This document shows positions 16,839 to 25,503 of a stretch of 64,000 nucleotides of DNA, in pieces; the first letter of the stretch is position 1; the number at the start of each line of letters is the position of its first letter. Where the stretch lies: assembly GCF_003228315.1 (NCBI RefSeq), contig NZ_CP029693.1:4994501-5058500 (forward strand), given 5' to 3'. The position numbers and the translations under genes were made by a program. Source of the stretch: Pseudomonas putida. GTDB taxonomy: Bacteria; Pseudomonadota; Gammaproteobacteria; Pseudomonadales; Pseudomonadaceae. Below the pieces are notes generated by a model. It was not told the DNA's origin. It worked only from the letters and a program-made list of their open reading frames with translations, and did no database searches.

Positions 16839-18533
16839 TCAGTGCACCAGCATGCCGGTGAACCAGTAGGCCTGGGCCAGGGTGATCAGGCCGACGATGG
16901 TGGCGAAGAACAGGCTGTGCTTGAGGGTGAAGCGGAACAGATCCGATTCCTTGCCCACCAGGCCGGTTGCGGCGCAAGCCACGGCGATCGATTGCGGCGA
17001 GATCATCTTGCCGGTCACGCCACCGCTGGTGTTCGCCGCCACCAGCAGGGTGTCGTTGACGCCAATCTGGTGGGCCGTGGTGGCCTGCAGCGAACTGAAC
17101 AGCGCGTTCGACGAGGTATCGGAACCGGTCAGGAACACGCCCAGCCAACCGAGGAACGGCGAGAAAAACGGGAACGCCGCGCCGGTGCCGGCCAGAACCA
17201 AGGCCATGGTCGAAGACATGCCCGAGTAGTTGGTGACGAAAGCGAATGCCAGCACCATGCCGATGGACAGGATCGGCCAGCGCAGCTCGTAGAAAGTCTC
17301 TTTCAAAGTGGTCAGACCAGTTTTTACGTTGATTTTCAGAATCAGCATCGAGATCAGTGCCGAGAAGAAAATCGCCGTGCCGGTCGCAGAAATCGGGTCG
17401 AGCTTGAACACGGCCGGGATGGCGGTCGGCGCGGCCACGATGGGGGCAGTCTTGATCACCAGTTGGTCGAGGTGCGGGATGGCAAAGTTGAACACCCAGC
17501 TGTACATCGAGCCGCCTGCGGCAAACATGGCCTTGAACGGTTTCAGAGTCCAGATGGTGACGAGGACGGTGAGGATCAGGAACGGCGACCAGGCCTTGAA
17601 GATTTCACCCAGGCTGTAGGGCGATGCTACGGTGGTGCGTTTCTGGCCGAAACCACCGGCGCTGGCGCTGACTACGGAGGCCGAGACGGCGCCGGCGATG
17701 TGTTGGCCGGCAGCGCGTTTTGGTTGCCAGACCTTCAGGAACAGGGTCAGGGCAATCAGGCTGGCCAGGGCCGAGGTAATGTCCGGCAGTTCCGGGCCGA
17801 TGAAGTTCGAGGTGAAGTATTGAGTGACGGCAAAGCTCAAGCCGGCCACCAATGCTGCGGGCCAGGTTTCACGAACGCCGCGCAGGCCATCCATCATGAA
17901 CACCAGCCAGAACGGTACGAACATCGACAGCAGCGGCAGTTGGCGGCCAGTCATGGCGCCAATCTTGAACGCGTCGATGCCGGTGACCTGGCCGGCGACG
18001 ATGATCGGAATGCCCAGGGCGCCGAATGCCACCGGAGCGGTGTTCGCAATCAGGCACAGGCCTGCGGCGTACAGTGGATTGAAACCGAGGCCTACCAGCA
18101 ATGCGGCAGTAATCGCCACCGGTGCGCCGAAGCCGGCCGCGCCTTCGAGGAAGGCGCCGAAGCAGAAACCGATTAGCAGCACTTGCAGGCGCTGGTCGTC
18201 GGTAATCGACAGCACCGAGCTGCGGATCACTTCGAACTGGCCACTCTTGACCGTCAGTTTGTAGAGGAATACCGCCGCTACGATGATCCAGGCAATCGGC
18301 CACAGGCCGTAGGCGAAGCCATAGCCGGCCGCGGCGAAAGCCATGTCGACCGGCATCTGGAACGCAAAGATCGCCACCAGGATCGACAAGGCAAGCGTAA
18401 TGCTGCCTGCCACGTGCCCTTTGAGTCGGAACACGGCCAGCGCCAGGAAGAAAAACACGATGGGAATGACGGCTGCGAGCGCGGATAAACCGAGGCTGCC
18501 GAGCGGGCTGTAGAGCTGTTGCCAGGTTTGCAT
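16839..18533 (-). CDS. lldP: L-lactate permease LldP
   Basis: A 564-residue membrane protein with about twelve or more hydrophobic segments and the conserved start MQTWQQLYSPLGSLGLSA. The motifs EGAAGFGAPVAITAALLVGLGF and GSDTSSNALFSSLQ are typical of the LctP family. It imports lactate (also glycolate) with protons. It is first in the leftward lactate gene set, divergent from lldR, with the palindromic operator in between. Confidence 0.96.
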   Translation of the reverse strand: MQTWQQLYSPLGSLGLSALAAVIPIVFFFLALAVFRLKGHVAGSITLALSILVAIFAFQMPVDMAFAAAGYGFAYGLWPIAWIIVAAVFLYKLTVKSGQFEVIRSSVLSITDDQRLQVLLIGFCFGAFLEGAAGFGAPVAITAALLVGLGFNPLYAAGLCLIANTAPVAFGALGIPIIVAGQVTGIDAFKIGAMTGRQLPLLSMFVPFWLVFMMDGLRGVRETWPAALVAGLSFAVTQYFTSNFIGPELPDITSALASLIALTLFLKVWQPKRAAGQHIAGAVSASVVSASAGGFGQKRTTVASPYSLGEIFKAWSPFLILTVLVTIWTLKPFKAMFAAGGSMYSWVFNFAIPHLDQLVIKTAPIVAAPTAIPAVFKLDPISATGTAIFFSALISMLILKINVKTGLTTLKETFYELRWPILSIGMVLAFAFVTNYSGMSSTMALVLAGTGAAFPFFSPFLGWLGVFLTGSDTSSNALFSSLQATTAHQIGVNDTLLVAANTSGGVTGKMISPQSIAVACAATGLVGKESDLFRFTLKHSLFFATIVGLITLAQAYWFTGMLVH

Positions 18534-18585
18534 ATGGGGTGGCCCCTAATTGTTGTTGGTCAGGCACTGATCAGCGTGCTTGGAT

Positions 18586-18602
18586 AATTGGTAATACCAA
18601 TT
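18586..18602. promoter_or_regulatory. LldR operator (17-bp perfect palindrome)
   Basis: AATTGGTAATACCAATT lies between divergent lldP and lldR. The TTGGTNNTACCAA-type core matches operators of the FadR-family regulators PdhR and LldR. It is 53 bases before the lldP start, so LldR probably represses lldP here until lactate binds. Confidence 0.85.
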
Positions 18603-18795
18603 TACAATCGCTGTTGGCTAGGGTAAAAGCCTTGTAGGCGGTGTGTCAATTTGCCGCCCTAAAACTTTTGTCGAATGCACTGCCCTTCGGCTTGCCTGAT
18701 CCGCTTGGCTGAATGCTGACTGGCAGGTGCCGATGCCGTATGGATAGGCCAGAATAGAGCCCCGGCGTGTCGTCGGATGGTGGAGAAATCGAGTT

Positions 18796-19563
18796 ATGGG
18801 CTTTGATCAGATTCGTCAGCGCCGTTTGTCTGACGATATTGTCGAGCAACTGGAGGGGATGATCCTTGAGGGCACGTTGAAGGCAGGCGAGCGCTTGCCG
18901 GCAGAACGTGCCCTGGCCGAGCAGTTCGGGGTCTCGAGACCGTCGTTGCGCGAAGCCATTCAGAAACTGGTGGCCAAGGGGCTGCTGGTCAGTCGCCAAG
19001 GCGGTGGGAACTATGTCGTGGAGTCCCTGGGCACAACATTCAGTGATCCATTGCTGCTACTGCTGGAAAGCAACCCGGAAGCTCAGCGCGATCTATTGGA
19101 ATTTCGCCACACGCTGGAGGCGTCCTGTGCCTATTACGCGGCGTTGCGTGCCACGGATGTCGATCGCGAGCGGCTGACCGCGGCGTTCAACGAATTGCAG
19201 GATTGTTATTCGCGAAGCGATGAAGTCAGTCGGGCGGAAGAGGGTGCGGCGGATGCGCGGTTCCATCTGGCGATTGCCGAGGCCAGTCACAATGCGGTGC
19301 TGCTGCACACCATCCGCGGCTTGTTCGATTTGCTCAAGCGCAACGTGGTCACCAACATTGGCGGCATGTACAAGCAGCGCACCGAAACTCGCGACATGCT
19401 GATCACGCAGCACCGGGAACTGTATCTGGCGATTGTCGAGGGCAGGGCGGAGCAGGCTCGGGAGGTTTCCAGTCGGCACATTTTGTATGTGCAGGAAGTG
19501 CTGGAGGAAGTGCGTCAGGAAGTGCAGCGCGTGGCTCGGGCGGAGCGACGCAAGGGAATGTGA
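18796..19563 (+). CDS. lldR: LldR, FadR-type GntR regulator of lactate utilisation
   Basis: 255 residues. The N-terminal winged helix-turn-helix (about 5-75) includes LPAERALAEQFGVSRPSLREAI, followed by an FCD effector domain (about 90-230) with metal-ligand-type His residues in ARFHLAIAEASHN and RHILYVQ. It is divergent from lldP and next to the lutABC-dld genes, which supports lactate as effector. The protein is close to PdhR in type, but context decides for LldR. Confidence 0.9.
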   Translation: MGFDQIRQRRLSDDIVEQLEGMILEGTLKAGERLPAERALAEQFGVSRPSLREAIQKLVAKGLLVSRQGGGNYVVESLGTTFSDPLLLLLESNPEAQRDLLEFRHTLEASCAYYAALRATDVDRERLTAAFNELQDCYSRSDEVSRAEEGAADARFHLAIAEASHNAVLLHTIRGLFDLLKRNVVTNIGGMYKQRTETRDMLITQHRELYLAIVEGRAEQAREVSSRHILYVQEVLEEVRQEVQRVARAERRKGM

Positions 19564-19577
19564 TTGCGTTTAAACGC

Positions 19578-19639
19578 AAAAAAGATCGCAGCCTGCGGCA
19601 GCTCCTACTGTGGGAACTGCCGAAGGCTGCGATCTTTTT
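19578..19639. repeat. REP-like hairpin of the GATCGCAGCC family
   Basis: AAAAAGATCGCAGCC and its inverted copy GGCTGCGATCTTTTT flank a GCTCCTAC core. The stem with T-run could also terminate lldR and the convergent smpB. A related element is at 55660-55731. A GCGTTTAAACGC palindrome lies just before it (19566-19577). Confidence 0.75.
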
Positions 19640-19669
19640 CGATGGCGGCTTAAACCTCAGGCAGAGAAA

Positions 19670-20152
19670 TCAGTCTTCCTTGCCCTTGTTCCGCACCGCG
19701 CGCTGCAACTCACGCCCGGCGTCGCGTTCGCGTTCGGTGTCGCGCTTGTCGTATTCCTTCTTGCCCTTGCCCAGTGCGATTTCGCACTTGACCATGTGCT
19801 TGCTCCAGTACCAGGACAGACACACGCAGGCATAGCCCTTTTGCGCCACGGCGGCGGACAGCTTGTCCAGCTCGCGCCGATTCAGCAGCAGCTTGCGCGT
19901 ACGCGTGGGGTCAGCGATGACGTGGGTGCTGGCGGTCGTCAATGGCGTGATGTGACTGCCGAGCAGCCAGGCCTCGCCATCCTTGAGCAGCACATAACTG
20001 TCGACCAGTTGCAGCTTGCTCGCCCGCAAACTCTTCACTTCCCAGCCGGCCAGGACCAGACCAGCCTCGAACTTGTGTTCGATGAAGTAATCGTGTCGCG
20101 CCTTTTTATTTTGCGCGATTGTCCCTGTGGGGTGTTTCTTCTGTTTAGCCAT
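19670..20152 (-). CDS. smpB: SmpB, tmRNA-binding protein
   Basis: 160 residues from MAKQKKHPTGTIAQNKKARHD, the normal start and length. It has the OB-fold signature EHKFEAGLVLAGWEVKSLRA and the C-terminal basic tail (KKEYDKRDTERERDAGRELQ) that enters the mRNA channel of the ribosome. It binds the tRNA-like part of tmRNA and delivers it to stalled ribosomes. The tmRNA gene lies 9.4 kb away on the same strand. Confidence 0.97.
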   Translation of the reverse strand: MAKQKKHPTGTIAQNKKARHDYFIEHKFEAGLVLAGWEVKSLRASKLQLVDSYVLLKDGEAWLLGSHITPLTTASTHVIADPTRTRKLLLNRRELDKLSAAVAQKGYACVCLSWYWSKHMVKCEIALGKGKKEYDKRDTERERDAGRELQRAVRNKGKED

Positions 20153-20270
20153 AGGGCCGGCATTATAGGGAGTTGCAAGCAAGTCGGCTACGGTGTTGCT
20201 GTGCGCTTGAGCAGGTTGATTGAATCCCGGACAATGCGCGCACTTTTTTGAATGCTTGGTCGTGGTAACG

Positions 20271-21674
20271 ATGTCGACAGACAAGGTTTCTGTCCACGGC
20301 AGTTGGGCTAGCCGCTGGGTTTTCATACTCGCCGCGACCGGTTCGGCCGTCGGGCTGGGTAGCATCTGGAAATTCCCGTACATGGTCGGCGTCTATGGCG
20401 GCGGCGCCTTCGTCTTGATGTTCCTGATTTGCATCGCGCTGATCGGCATTCCGGTCATGCTGGCGGAAACCCTGATCGGCCGGCGGGCCCGGCAAAGCCC
20501 GGCCAATGCCCTGAAAGCTCTGGCGAAGGAAGCGGGGCATTCGGGCAAATGGTCCTGGGGCGCCTTTGGCGGGATGATCACGGCACTGCTGATTCTTTCT
20601 TTCTACAGTGTCGTCGGCGGGTGGTCGCTGGATTACATCATCGACATGGGGCGCGGCGACTTTCAGGGGGCGACACCGAGTCAGGTGGGTGCGTACTTTG
20701 GCAATGTCATCGCCGACCCGTGGCGCCTGATCCTCTGGCACACGATATTCATGCTGCTGTCAGCGATTGTGATCGCAAAAGGCGTAGTTGCAGGGCTTGA
20801 GCGCAGCTTGCGGATCATGATGCCGCTGCTTTTCGTGATGATCCTGGTGCTACTGGGTTACAGCATGACCACCGGGCATTTCATGGAAGGCGTGCACTTC
20901 ATGTTCGACTTCCATCCGGAAAAGGTACTGGATGGTTTGCTGCCAGCCATGGGGCACGCGTTCTTTTCCCTGAGCGTCGGTGTCGGGTCGATCATGATTT
21001 ACGGCGCCTACATGCCGAAGCATTCATCGATTTCGGGAACCGTCGTCAGCGTGGCCTTGCTGGATACTTTTGTTTCTCTGGTAGCTGGCCTGGCACTGTT
21101 TCCGATAGTGTTCGCCGCTGGTTTGAACCCGAGCGAAGGTCCCGGCCTGATGTTTGTCAGTCTACCGTTTGCCTTCGGGAATATAGTGTTCGGCCAGTTG
21201 ATGGGCGTAGTGTTCTTCGTGCTCGTGGCAATTGCGGCGTGGAGTTCGGCGATCTCGCTGCTCGAGCCGATGGTGGCCTATCTGGTCGAGCGAACGCGGG
21301 TCAGTCGCGCCTGGGTGACGTTCTGGCTGGCATTCACCTGCTGGTTCGTCGGTCTGGGCACGGTGTTTTCCTTCAATATCTGGAGGCAGGCCAGGTTTTT
21401 CGTGAACGAAGGCGGATTGTTCCACCTCTACCGATGGGGTGGGGCAGGCGGACTGGACTTCTTCGGTGTGATCGACTTTTTCACCTCGCGGATCATGTTG
21501 CCACTCGGTGGTTTATGTTTCGTGGTTTTTGCGGGCTGGGTAATGGGTCGGGAGGCGGTGAGCGACGAGTTGTCGATCCGCCATCCGGCGTTGTACGCCC
21601 TGTCCATGTTCTTGATGCGCTATGTGGCGCCCATCGGCATTCTTGTAGTGTTTGCCGCCCAGCTGTGGAAGTGA
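20271..21674 (+). CDS. Sodium-dependent transporter of the NSS/SNF family
   Basis: 467 residues from MSTDKVSVHGSWASR; a longer frame to 20220 is open but the shorter start fits the family. TM1 has the NSS signature GSAVGLGSIWKFPYMVG followed by GGGAFVLMF, which forms the sodium and substrate site. About eleven to twelve membrane segments. The family imports amino acids or related compounds with sodium; the substrate cannot be told from sequence. Monocistronic and divergent from smpB. Confidence 0.9.
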   Translation: MSTDKVSVHGSWASRWVFILAATGSAVGLGSIWKFPYMVGVYGGGAFVLMFLICIALIGIPVMLAETLIGRRARQSPANALKALAKEAGHSGKWSWGAFGGMITALLILSFYSVVGGWSLDYIIDMGRGDFQGATPSQVGAYFGNVIADPWRLILWHTIFMLLSAIVIAKGVVAGLERSLRIMMPLLFVMILVLLGYSMTTGHFMEGVHFMFDFHPEKVLDGLLPAMGHAFFSLSVGVGSIMIYGAYMPKHSSISGTVVSVALLDTFVSLVAGLALFPIVFAAGLNPSEGPGLMFVSLPFAFGNIVFGQLMGVVFFVLVAIAAWSSAISLLEPMVAYLVERTRVSRAWVTFWLAFTCWFVGLGTVFSFNIWRQARFFVNEGGLFHLYRWGGAGGLDFFGVIDFFTSRIMLPLGGLCFVVFAGWVMGREAVSDELSIRHPALYALSMFLMRYVAPIGILVVFAAQLWK

Positions 21675-21681
21675 CGCTGAC

Positions 21682-22116
21682 ATGACGACACACATTTCAC
21701 GTTCGGCCTTGCTGCCGTACCCGGCGCAAGCCCTGTATGACCTGGTCAACGACGTGGCGCGGTACCCGGAATTCCTGCCCTGGTGCTCCTCGGCACAAGT
21801 GCTGGAAAGTACCCCTGAATTTATGCGCGCGAGCGTCGGCGTGGCCAAAGGCGGGCTCAGCCAGCATTTCGTGACGCGAAATACTTTGGTGCCCGGCCAA
21901 TCGATCGAGATGAATCTCGAAGAAGGTCCGTTCACTCAGCTGCACGGTGTCTGGGTGTTCAAGCCTTTGGGCGAAAAGGCCTGCAAGATCAGTCTGGACC
22001 TGTCGTTTGACTACGCGGGGCCGATTGTTCGCGCGACCCTTGGACCTTTGTTTAATCAGGCAGCCAATACGCTGGTGGATGCGTTCTGCCAGCGGGCCAA
22101 GCAGATGTATGGTTGA
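21682..22116 (+). CDS. ratA: RatA/COQ10-like START-domain protein
   Basis: 144 residues from MTTHISRSALLPYPAQAL. A single polyketide-cyclase/COQ10 START domain includes LVNDVARYPEFLPWCSSAQV. E. coli RatA has been described as a ribosome-association toxin; homologues bind ubiquinone-like lipids (Coq10). The start lies 8 bases after the transporter stop, and the stop overlaps the rnfH start. The ratA-rnfH pair is conserved next to smpB in gammaproteobacteria. Confidence 0.88.
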   Translation: MTTHISRSALLPYPAQALYDLVNDVARYPEFLPWCSSAQVLESTPEFMRASVGVAKGGLSQHFVTRNTLVPGQSIEMNLEEGPFTQLHGVWVFKPLGEKACKISLDLSFDYAGPIVRATLGPLFNQAANTLVDAFCQRAKQMYG

Positions 22117-22423
22117 GCCGATGATTGAGGTTGAGGTGGTGTATGCCGCCATTGATCGTCAGGTCCTCCTGTCGGTGAGGGTTCCGGCGGGGACGACTGT
22201 TCGTACGGCGTTGCTGAAATCCGGTATCGGTCAGGCATTTCCGGAGCTGGATTTGGAGGAGTGCCCGGTGGGGATCTTCGGCAAGGTGATCCCCGATCCG
22301 GGGAGTCGTCAGGTTCAGACTGGGGATCGCGTCGAAATTTATCGACCGTTGCTGGCCGATCCAAAGGAAGTTCGTCGGCTGCGTGCGGCCAAAGCTGCCG
22401 AGGCAAAGGCTCGTAATCAATAG
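22109..22423 (+). CDS. rnfH: RnfH-family (UPF0125) ubiquitin-fold protein
   Basis: 104 residues if translated from ATG 22109, which overlaps the end of ratA; a second ATG at 22121 gives a 100-residue protein. The beta-grasp sequence IEVEVVYAAIDRQVLL and the GIFGKVIPDP segment identify the RnfH family. Role not settled. It is co-transcribed with ratA, and a terminator follows. Confidence 0.9.
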   Translation: MVEPMIEVEVVYAAIDRQVLLSVRVPAGTTVRTALLKSGIGQAFPELDLEECPVGIFGKVIPDPGSRQVQTGDRVEIYRPLLADPKEVRRLRAAKAAEAKARNQ

Positions 22424-22441
22424 ATCCTTAAATTCCAGATA

Positions 22442-22471
22442 ATAAAAAACCCGGACATGCCGGGTTTTTTA
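22442..22471. terminator. Bidirectional terminator between rnfH and bamE
   Basis: The stem AACCCGGCA-type (ACCCGG-CATG-CCGGGT) is flanked by an A-run on the left and a T-run on the right. It serves both convergent genes. Confidence 0.9.
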
Positions 22472-22483
22472 TTGCGTCGCAAA

Positions 22484-23011
22484 TTATTGCGGCGAAGTTT
22501 CCAGTGGTTCCGGAGTCGGGACAGGAACAGTTTCCACGCCGTCCACTTCCTTCTGGATCTGATCCAGCAACGAACCTGGTTTGGTCGGTTTTTCCGGCTT
22601 TGGCTTCTCGACCTTTTCTGCCGGTGCGGCCACTGTAGTGCCGCTGTCCTTGCCAAGGATGGCCTCGTCACGACTCACGCCAGGCATGAAGTCGCCGGAC
22701 AGGCTGACAAGTTGATCATTTGGGTTGAAGATAACGCTAATGCGTTCCTGTTGGCGTTCACCGCCACCCGGTTGCAGGCTGTACAGATAATCCCAGCGAT
22801 CGGCATGGAACGTGTCGGTCAACAGAGGGTTGCCCATGATAAACCTTACTTGCTTACGGGTCATTCCCGGGCGTAACTGGTCTATCATGTCCTGCGTGAC
22901 GACATTGCCCTGCTGGATGTCGATTTTGTAAACCCCGGGGAATGAACAACCGGCGAGTGCGAGCAGTCCCACAAAGGTGAAACTGGTTAGCAAGAGCTTG
23001 GTGTTTTGCAT
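22484..23011 (-). CDS. bamE: BamE (SmpA/OmlA), outer-membrane assembly lipoprotein
   Basis: 175 residues. The lipoprotein signal has lipobox LALAGC with Cys22 as the lipidated residue. The BamE domain (about 28-115) carries GVYKIDIQQGN and LRPGMTRKQVRFIMGNPL. BamE stabilises the BamA-BamD complex that inserts beta-barrel proteins into the outer membrane. A low-complexity Pro/Lys/Glu tail (about 124-175) makes it longer than the E. coli protein, as is usual in Pseudomonas. It is divergent from fur, another conserved arrangement. Confidence 0.95.
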   Translation of the reverse strand: MQNTKLLLTSFTFVGLLALAGCSFPGVYKIDIQQGNVVTQDMIDQLRPGMTRKQVRFIMGNPLLTDTFHADRWDYLYSLQPGGGERQQERISVIFNPNDQLVSLSGDFMPGVSRDEAILGKDSGTTVAAPAEKVEKPKPEKPTKPGSLLDQIQKEVDGVETVPVPTPEPLETSPQ

Positions 23012-23108
23012 CGGTGGGCGACTTCCACTATCTTGGCTGGGACAACGTAAACGCCGATCATACCCGCATTAAGAGAAGCTGCGAAGCAGCATCGCGAGAA
23101 AGCTGACC

Positions 23109-23513
23109 ATGGTTGAAAATAGCGAACTACGCAAAGCCGGCCTCAAAGTGACCCTGCCACGGGTCAAAATTCTGCAAATGCTCGATTCCGCCGAGCAGCG
23201 CCACATGAGTGCCGAGGATGTCTACAAGGCACTGATGGAGGCTGGCGAGGACGTCGGTCTGGCCACGGTTTACCGTGTACTGACTCAGTTCGAGGCAGCT
23301 GGCCTTGTGGTGCGGCACAACTTCGACGGAGGCCATGCGGTCTTCGAGCTGGACGACGGCAAGCATCACGACCACATGGTCAACGTCGAAACCAGTGAAG
23401 TGATCGAATTCTTCGACCAGGAAATCGAGAATCTGCAGAAAGCCATCGTCGAAAAATATGGCTTCGAGATGGTTGATCACAATCTGGTGCTGTACGTACG
23501 CAAGAAAAAGTAA
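23109..23513 (+). CDS. fur: Fur, ferric uptake regulator
   Basis: 134 residues. The N-terminal winged helix (about 1-82) includes LKVTLPRVKILQML and GLATVYRVLTQF. The dimerisation domain has the metal ligands of HNFDGGHAVFEL and KHHDHMV. Fur represses iron-uptake genes when bound to Fe(II). The frame contains no cysteine at all: the place of the usual Cys after HHDHMV reads Asn. It is divergent from bamE, with recN convergent downstream. Confidence 0.97.
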   Translation: MVENSELRKAGLKVTLPRVKILQMLDSAEQRHMSAEDVYKALMEAGEDVGLATVYRVLTQFEAAGLVVRHNFDGGHAVFELDDGKHHDHMVNVETSEVIEFFDQEIENLQKAIVEKYGFEMVDHNLVLYVRKKK

Positions 23514-23521
23514 GCATGTCG

Positions 23522-23572
23522 CGCGAACATCAGGTTCGCGAAACGAGCGAAGGCGACCCCAGGGTCGCCTTC
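23522..23572. terminator. Tandem hairpins between fur and recN
   Basis: Two stems follow fur: CGCGAAC / GTTCGCG (23522-23540) and GAAGGCGACCC / GGGTCGCCTTC (23549-23572). The second has a weak T-tract. They separate the convergent genes. Confidence 0.7.
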
Positions 23573-23588
23573 GTGCTTTCTGCCAACT

Positions 23589-25262
23589 TTAAACTTTTGC
23601 AGCAATCACCATCTTTTTGGCATGAGCCAGAGACTCCTTGGTGAGATCGATGCCGCCCAGCATGCGAGCCACTTCTTCGACCCGGTCGTTCTTGCTCAAT
23701 TTGGACACGGCAGTGCGTGTCGCATCCTCGCCTCGCACTTTGTGCACAAACAGGTGCTGATGGCCCTGGGCGGCTACCTGCGGCAAGTGGGTCACGGTCA
23801 GAACCTGTCCTCTTTCGCCAAGTCGACGCAACAACTGGCCAACGATCTCGGCTGTCGGACCACCAATGCCCACGTCCACTTCGTCGAACACCAGGGTTGG
23901 AATGCGGGAGGTTTGTGCAGTGATCACCTGGATAGCCAGGCTGATCCGCGACAGCTCGCCACCGGATGCAACTTTTGCAAGGGCTTTGAGTGGTTGGCCC
24001 GGGTTGGCACTGACCAGCAGTTCTACTTGTTCAAGTCCGTTCGGCAGCAGTTCGTCGCTACTGTTTGGGCGCAGCTCGATGGTGAAGCGGCCGCCGGGCA
24101 TGCCCAGACGCTGGATTTCCTGTTCTACGGCGCTGGCCAGGCTGCCAGAGGCTTGATGGCGCAGATCGCTCAGCTCCCGGGCCTTTTCCTGATAATGGCG
24201 CGCATAGGACGACAGTTCGTCGCTCAACCGCTCGATGGATTCATCGTTGGCATTCAGGGTTTCGATTTCTTCCAGCAGCTTTTGCTGCATCTCGCCGACT
24301 TCGGTGGGCTGGATGCGGTGTTTGCGCGCCAGGGTATAGATCGCATCCAGGCGCTCTTCCAGATACTGGAGTCGTGATGGGTCGGCATCGAAATTGTCGA
24401 GGAAGCGATTCAACTCACCAACGGCTTCTTCAACCTGGATCTGCGCGCTGGTCAGCAAGCTGCTTGCCTCACCCAGCGCACCGATAGAGCTGTTGACGCT
24501 CGACAGTCGATTAAGGCTGGCGGTGAGTGCGTTCAGTACGTTGCCGGAATCACTTTCGCTGCATTGTTCGACGACTTGCCGGCAGATGCCCAGCAAGGTT
24601 TCGGCATTGGTCAGGTTCTTGTGTTCCTGCTCCAGCTGCTCCAGTTCGTTGTCACCCAGACCCAGGTTTTCCAGTTCTTCAAGCTGATAGCTGAGCAATT
24701 GATGGCGTGCGCGCTGCTCATCGCCCGAGTTGGATAGCCGCTCAAGTTCCTGGCGAGTCTGGCGCCAGCGCTGTGCGGCCAGTTGCACCTGGCGGGCAAG
24801 ATCTGTCGCGCCAGCGTATTCGTCGAGCAGGCGGCGGTGGGTATCGGTCTTGAGCAGGGATTGGTGTTCGTGCTGGCTGTGAATGTCGATCATCAACTCG
24901 CCCAGCGCCTTGAGGTCGCCGAGGGGGCAGGGGGTGCCATTGATATAGCCGCGCGAGCGACCCTCGGCAGTGATGACTCGACGCAGGATGCACGGGCCAT
25001 CGGTCTCGAGGTCGCGTTCGGCCAGCCAGGCGCTGGCTTCCGGGATGTCTGCCAGATCGAAGGTCGCCAGGATGTCGGCCTTGTCCGCGTCGGGACGGAC
25101 CACGCCGCTATCGGCGCGATCGCCAAGGGTTAGGCCCAGAGCGTCGAGCATGATCGACTTGCCGGCTCCGGTTTCCCCGGTGATCACACTCATCCCGCGA
25201 TCGAGTTCGAGATCGAGATGTTCAACGATGGCGTAATTATGTACGGACAGGTGCACCAGCAT
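23589..25262 (-). CDS. recN: RecN, SMC-like DNA repair ATPase
   Basis: 557 residues. The N-terminal Walker A is VITGETGAGKSIMLDALG (about 27-44). A long coiled-coil middle (about 150-365) follows, and the C-terminal half holds the ABC signature region KVASGGELSRISLAI and Walker B PTLVFDEVDVGIGG. RecN acts early in double-strand break repair by tethering DNA ends. A LexA box lies 25 bases upstream of its start, so it is probably SOS-induced. Confidence 0.96.
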   Translation of the reverse strand: MLVHLSVHNYAIVEHLDLELDRGMSVITGETGAGKSIMLDALGLTLGDRADSGVVRPDADKADILATFDLADIPEASAWLAERDLETDGPCILRRVITAEGRSRGYINGTPCPLGDLKALGELMIDIHSQHEHQSLLKTDTHRRLLDEYAGATDLARQVQLAAQRWRQTRQELERLSNSGDEQRARHQLLSYQLEELENLGLGDNELEQLEQEHKNLTNAETLLGICRQVVEQCSESDSGNVLNALTASLNRLSSVNSSIGALGEASSLLTSAQIQVEEAVGELNRFLDNFDADPSRLQYLEERLDAIYTLARKHRIQPTEVGEMQQKLLEEIETLNANDESIERLSDELSSYARHYQEKARELSDLRHQASGSLASAVEQEIQRLGMPGGRFTIELRPNSSDELLPNGLEQVELLVSANPGQPLKALAKVASGGELSRISLAIQVITAQTSRIPTLVFDEVDVGIGGPTAEIVGQLLRRLGERGQVLTVTHLPQVAAQGHQHLFVHKVRGEDATRTAVSKLSKNDRVEEVARMLGGIDLTKESLAHAKKMVIAAKV

Positions 25263-25286
25263 GAAGGCCGCTCCCAGGCTTTATGT

Positions 25287-25302
25287 CTGGTTATTTATAC
25301 AG
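25287..25302 (-). promoter_or_regulatory. LexA box upstream of recN
   Basis: CTGGTTATTTATACAG fits CTG-N10-CAG with an A/T-rich centre, ending 25-40 bases upstream of the recN ATG. recN is a classic SOS gene, so LexA repression is likely. Confidence 0.85.
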
Positions 25303-25422
25303 TGTTTTGTTTTGGGCTGACAATGCCTCTCGTTAGCTCGATTGGCTTGAGCCGACGAAATTCTTAGCGCGCCATGGAATGAAAATGCAGCTGTTTTTTG
25401 TAGGGTTAATGCTTGCTGCCCC

Positions 25423-25450
25423 CTTGAAGCCGGATTTTGCGGCCCCATAT
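25423..25450 (+). promoter_or_regulatory. Sigma-32 heat-shock promoter of grpE
   Basis: CTTGAAG (25423-25429), 13-base spacer, CCCCATAT (25443-25450). This nearly matches the RpoH consensus CTTGAAA-N13-17-CCCCATNT and lies 53 bases before the grpE start. Confidence 0.9.
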
Positions 25451-25503
25451 AGCTGGGCAGAAGTGCGAGTCAGGCTCGCAGACGATATTGAAAGGAGAAT
25501 TTT

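Noticed and set aside
21682..22116. Toxin-antitoxin system ratA-rnfH
   Set aside because: The pair is a conserved housekeeping arrangement; the toxin label comes from E. coli over-expression, and RnfH is not an established antitoxin.
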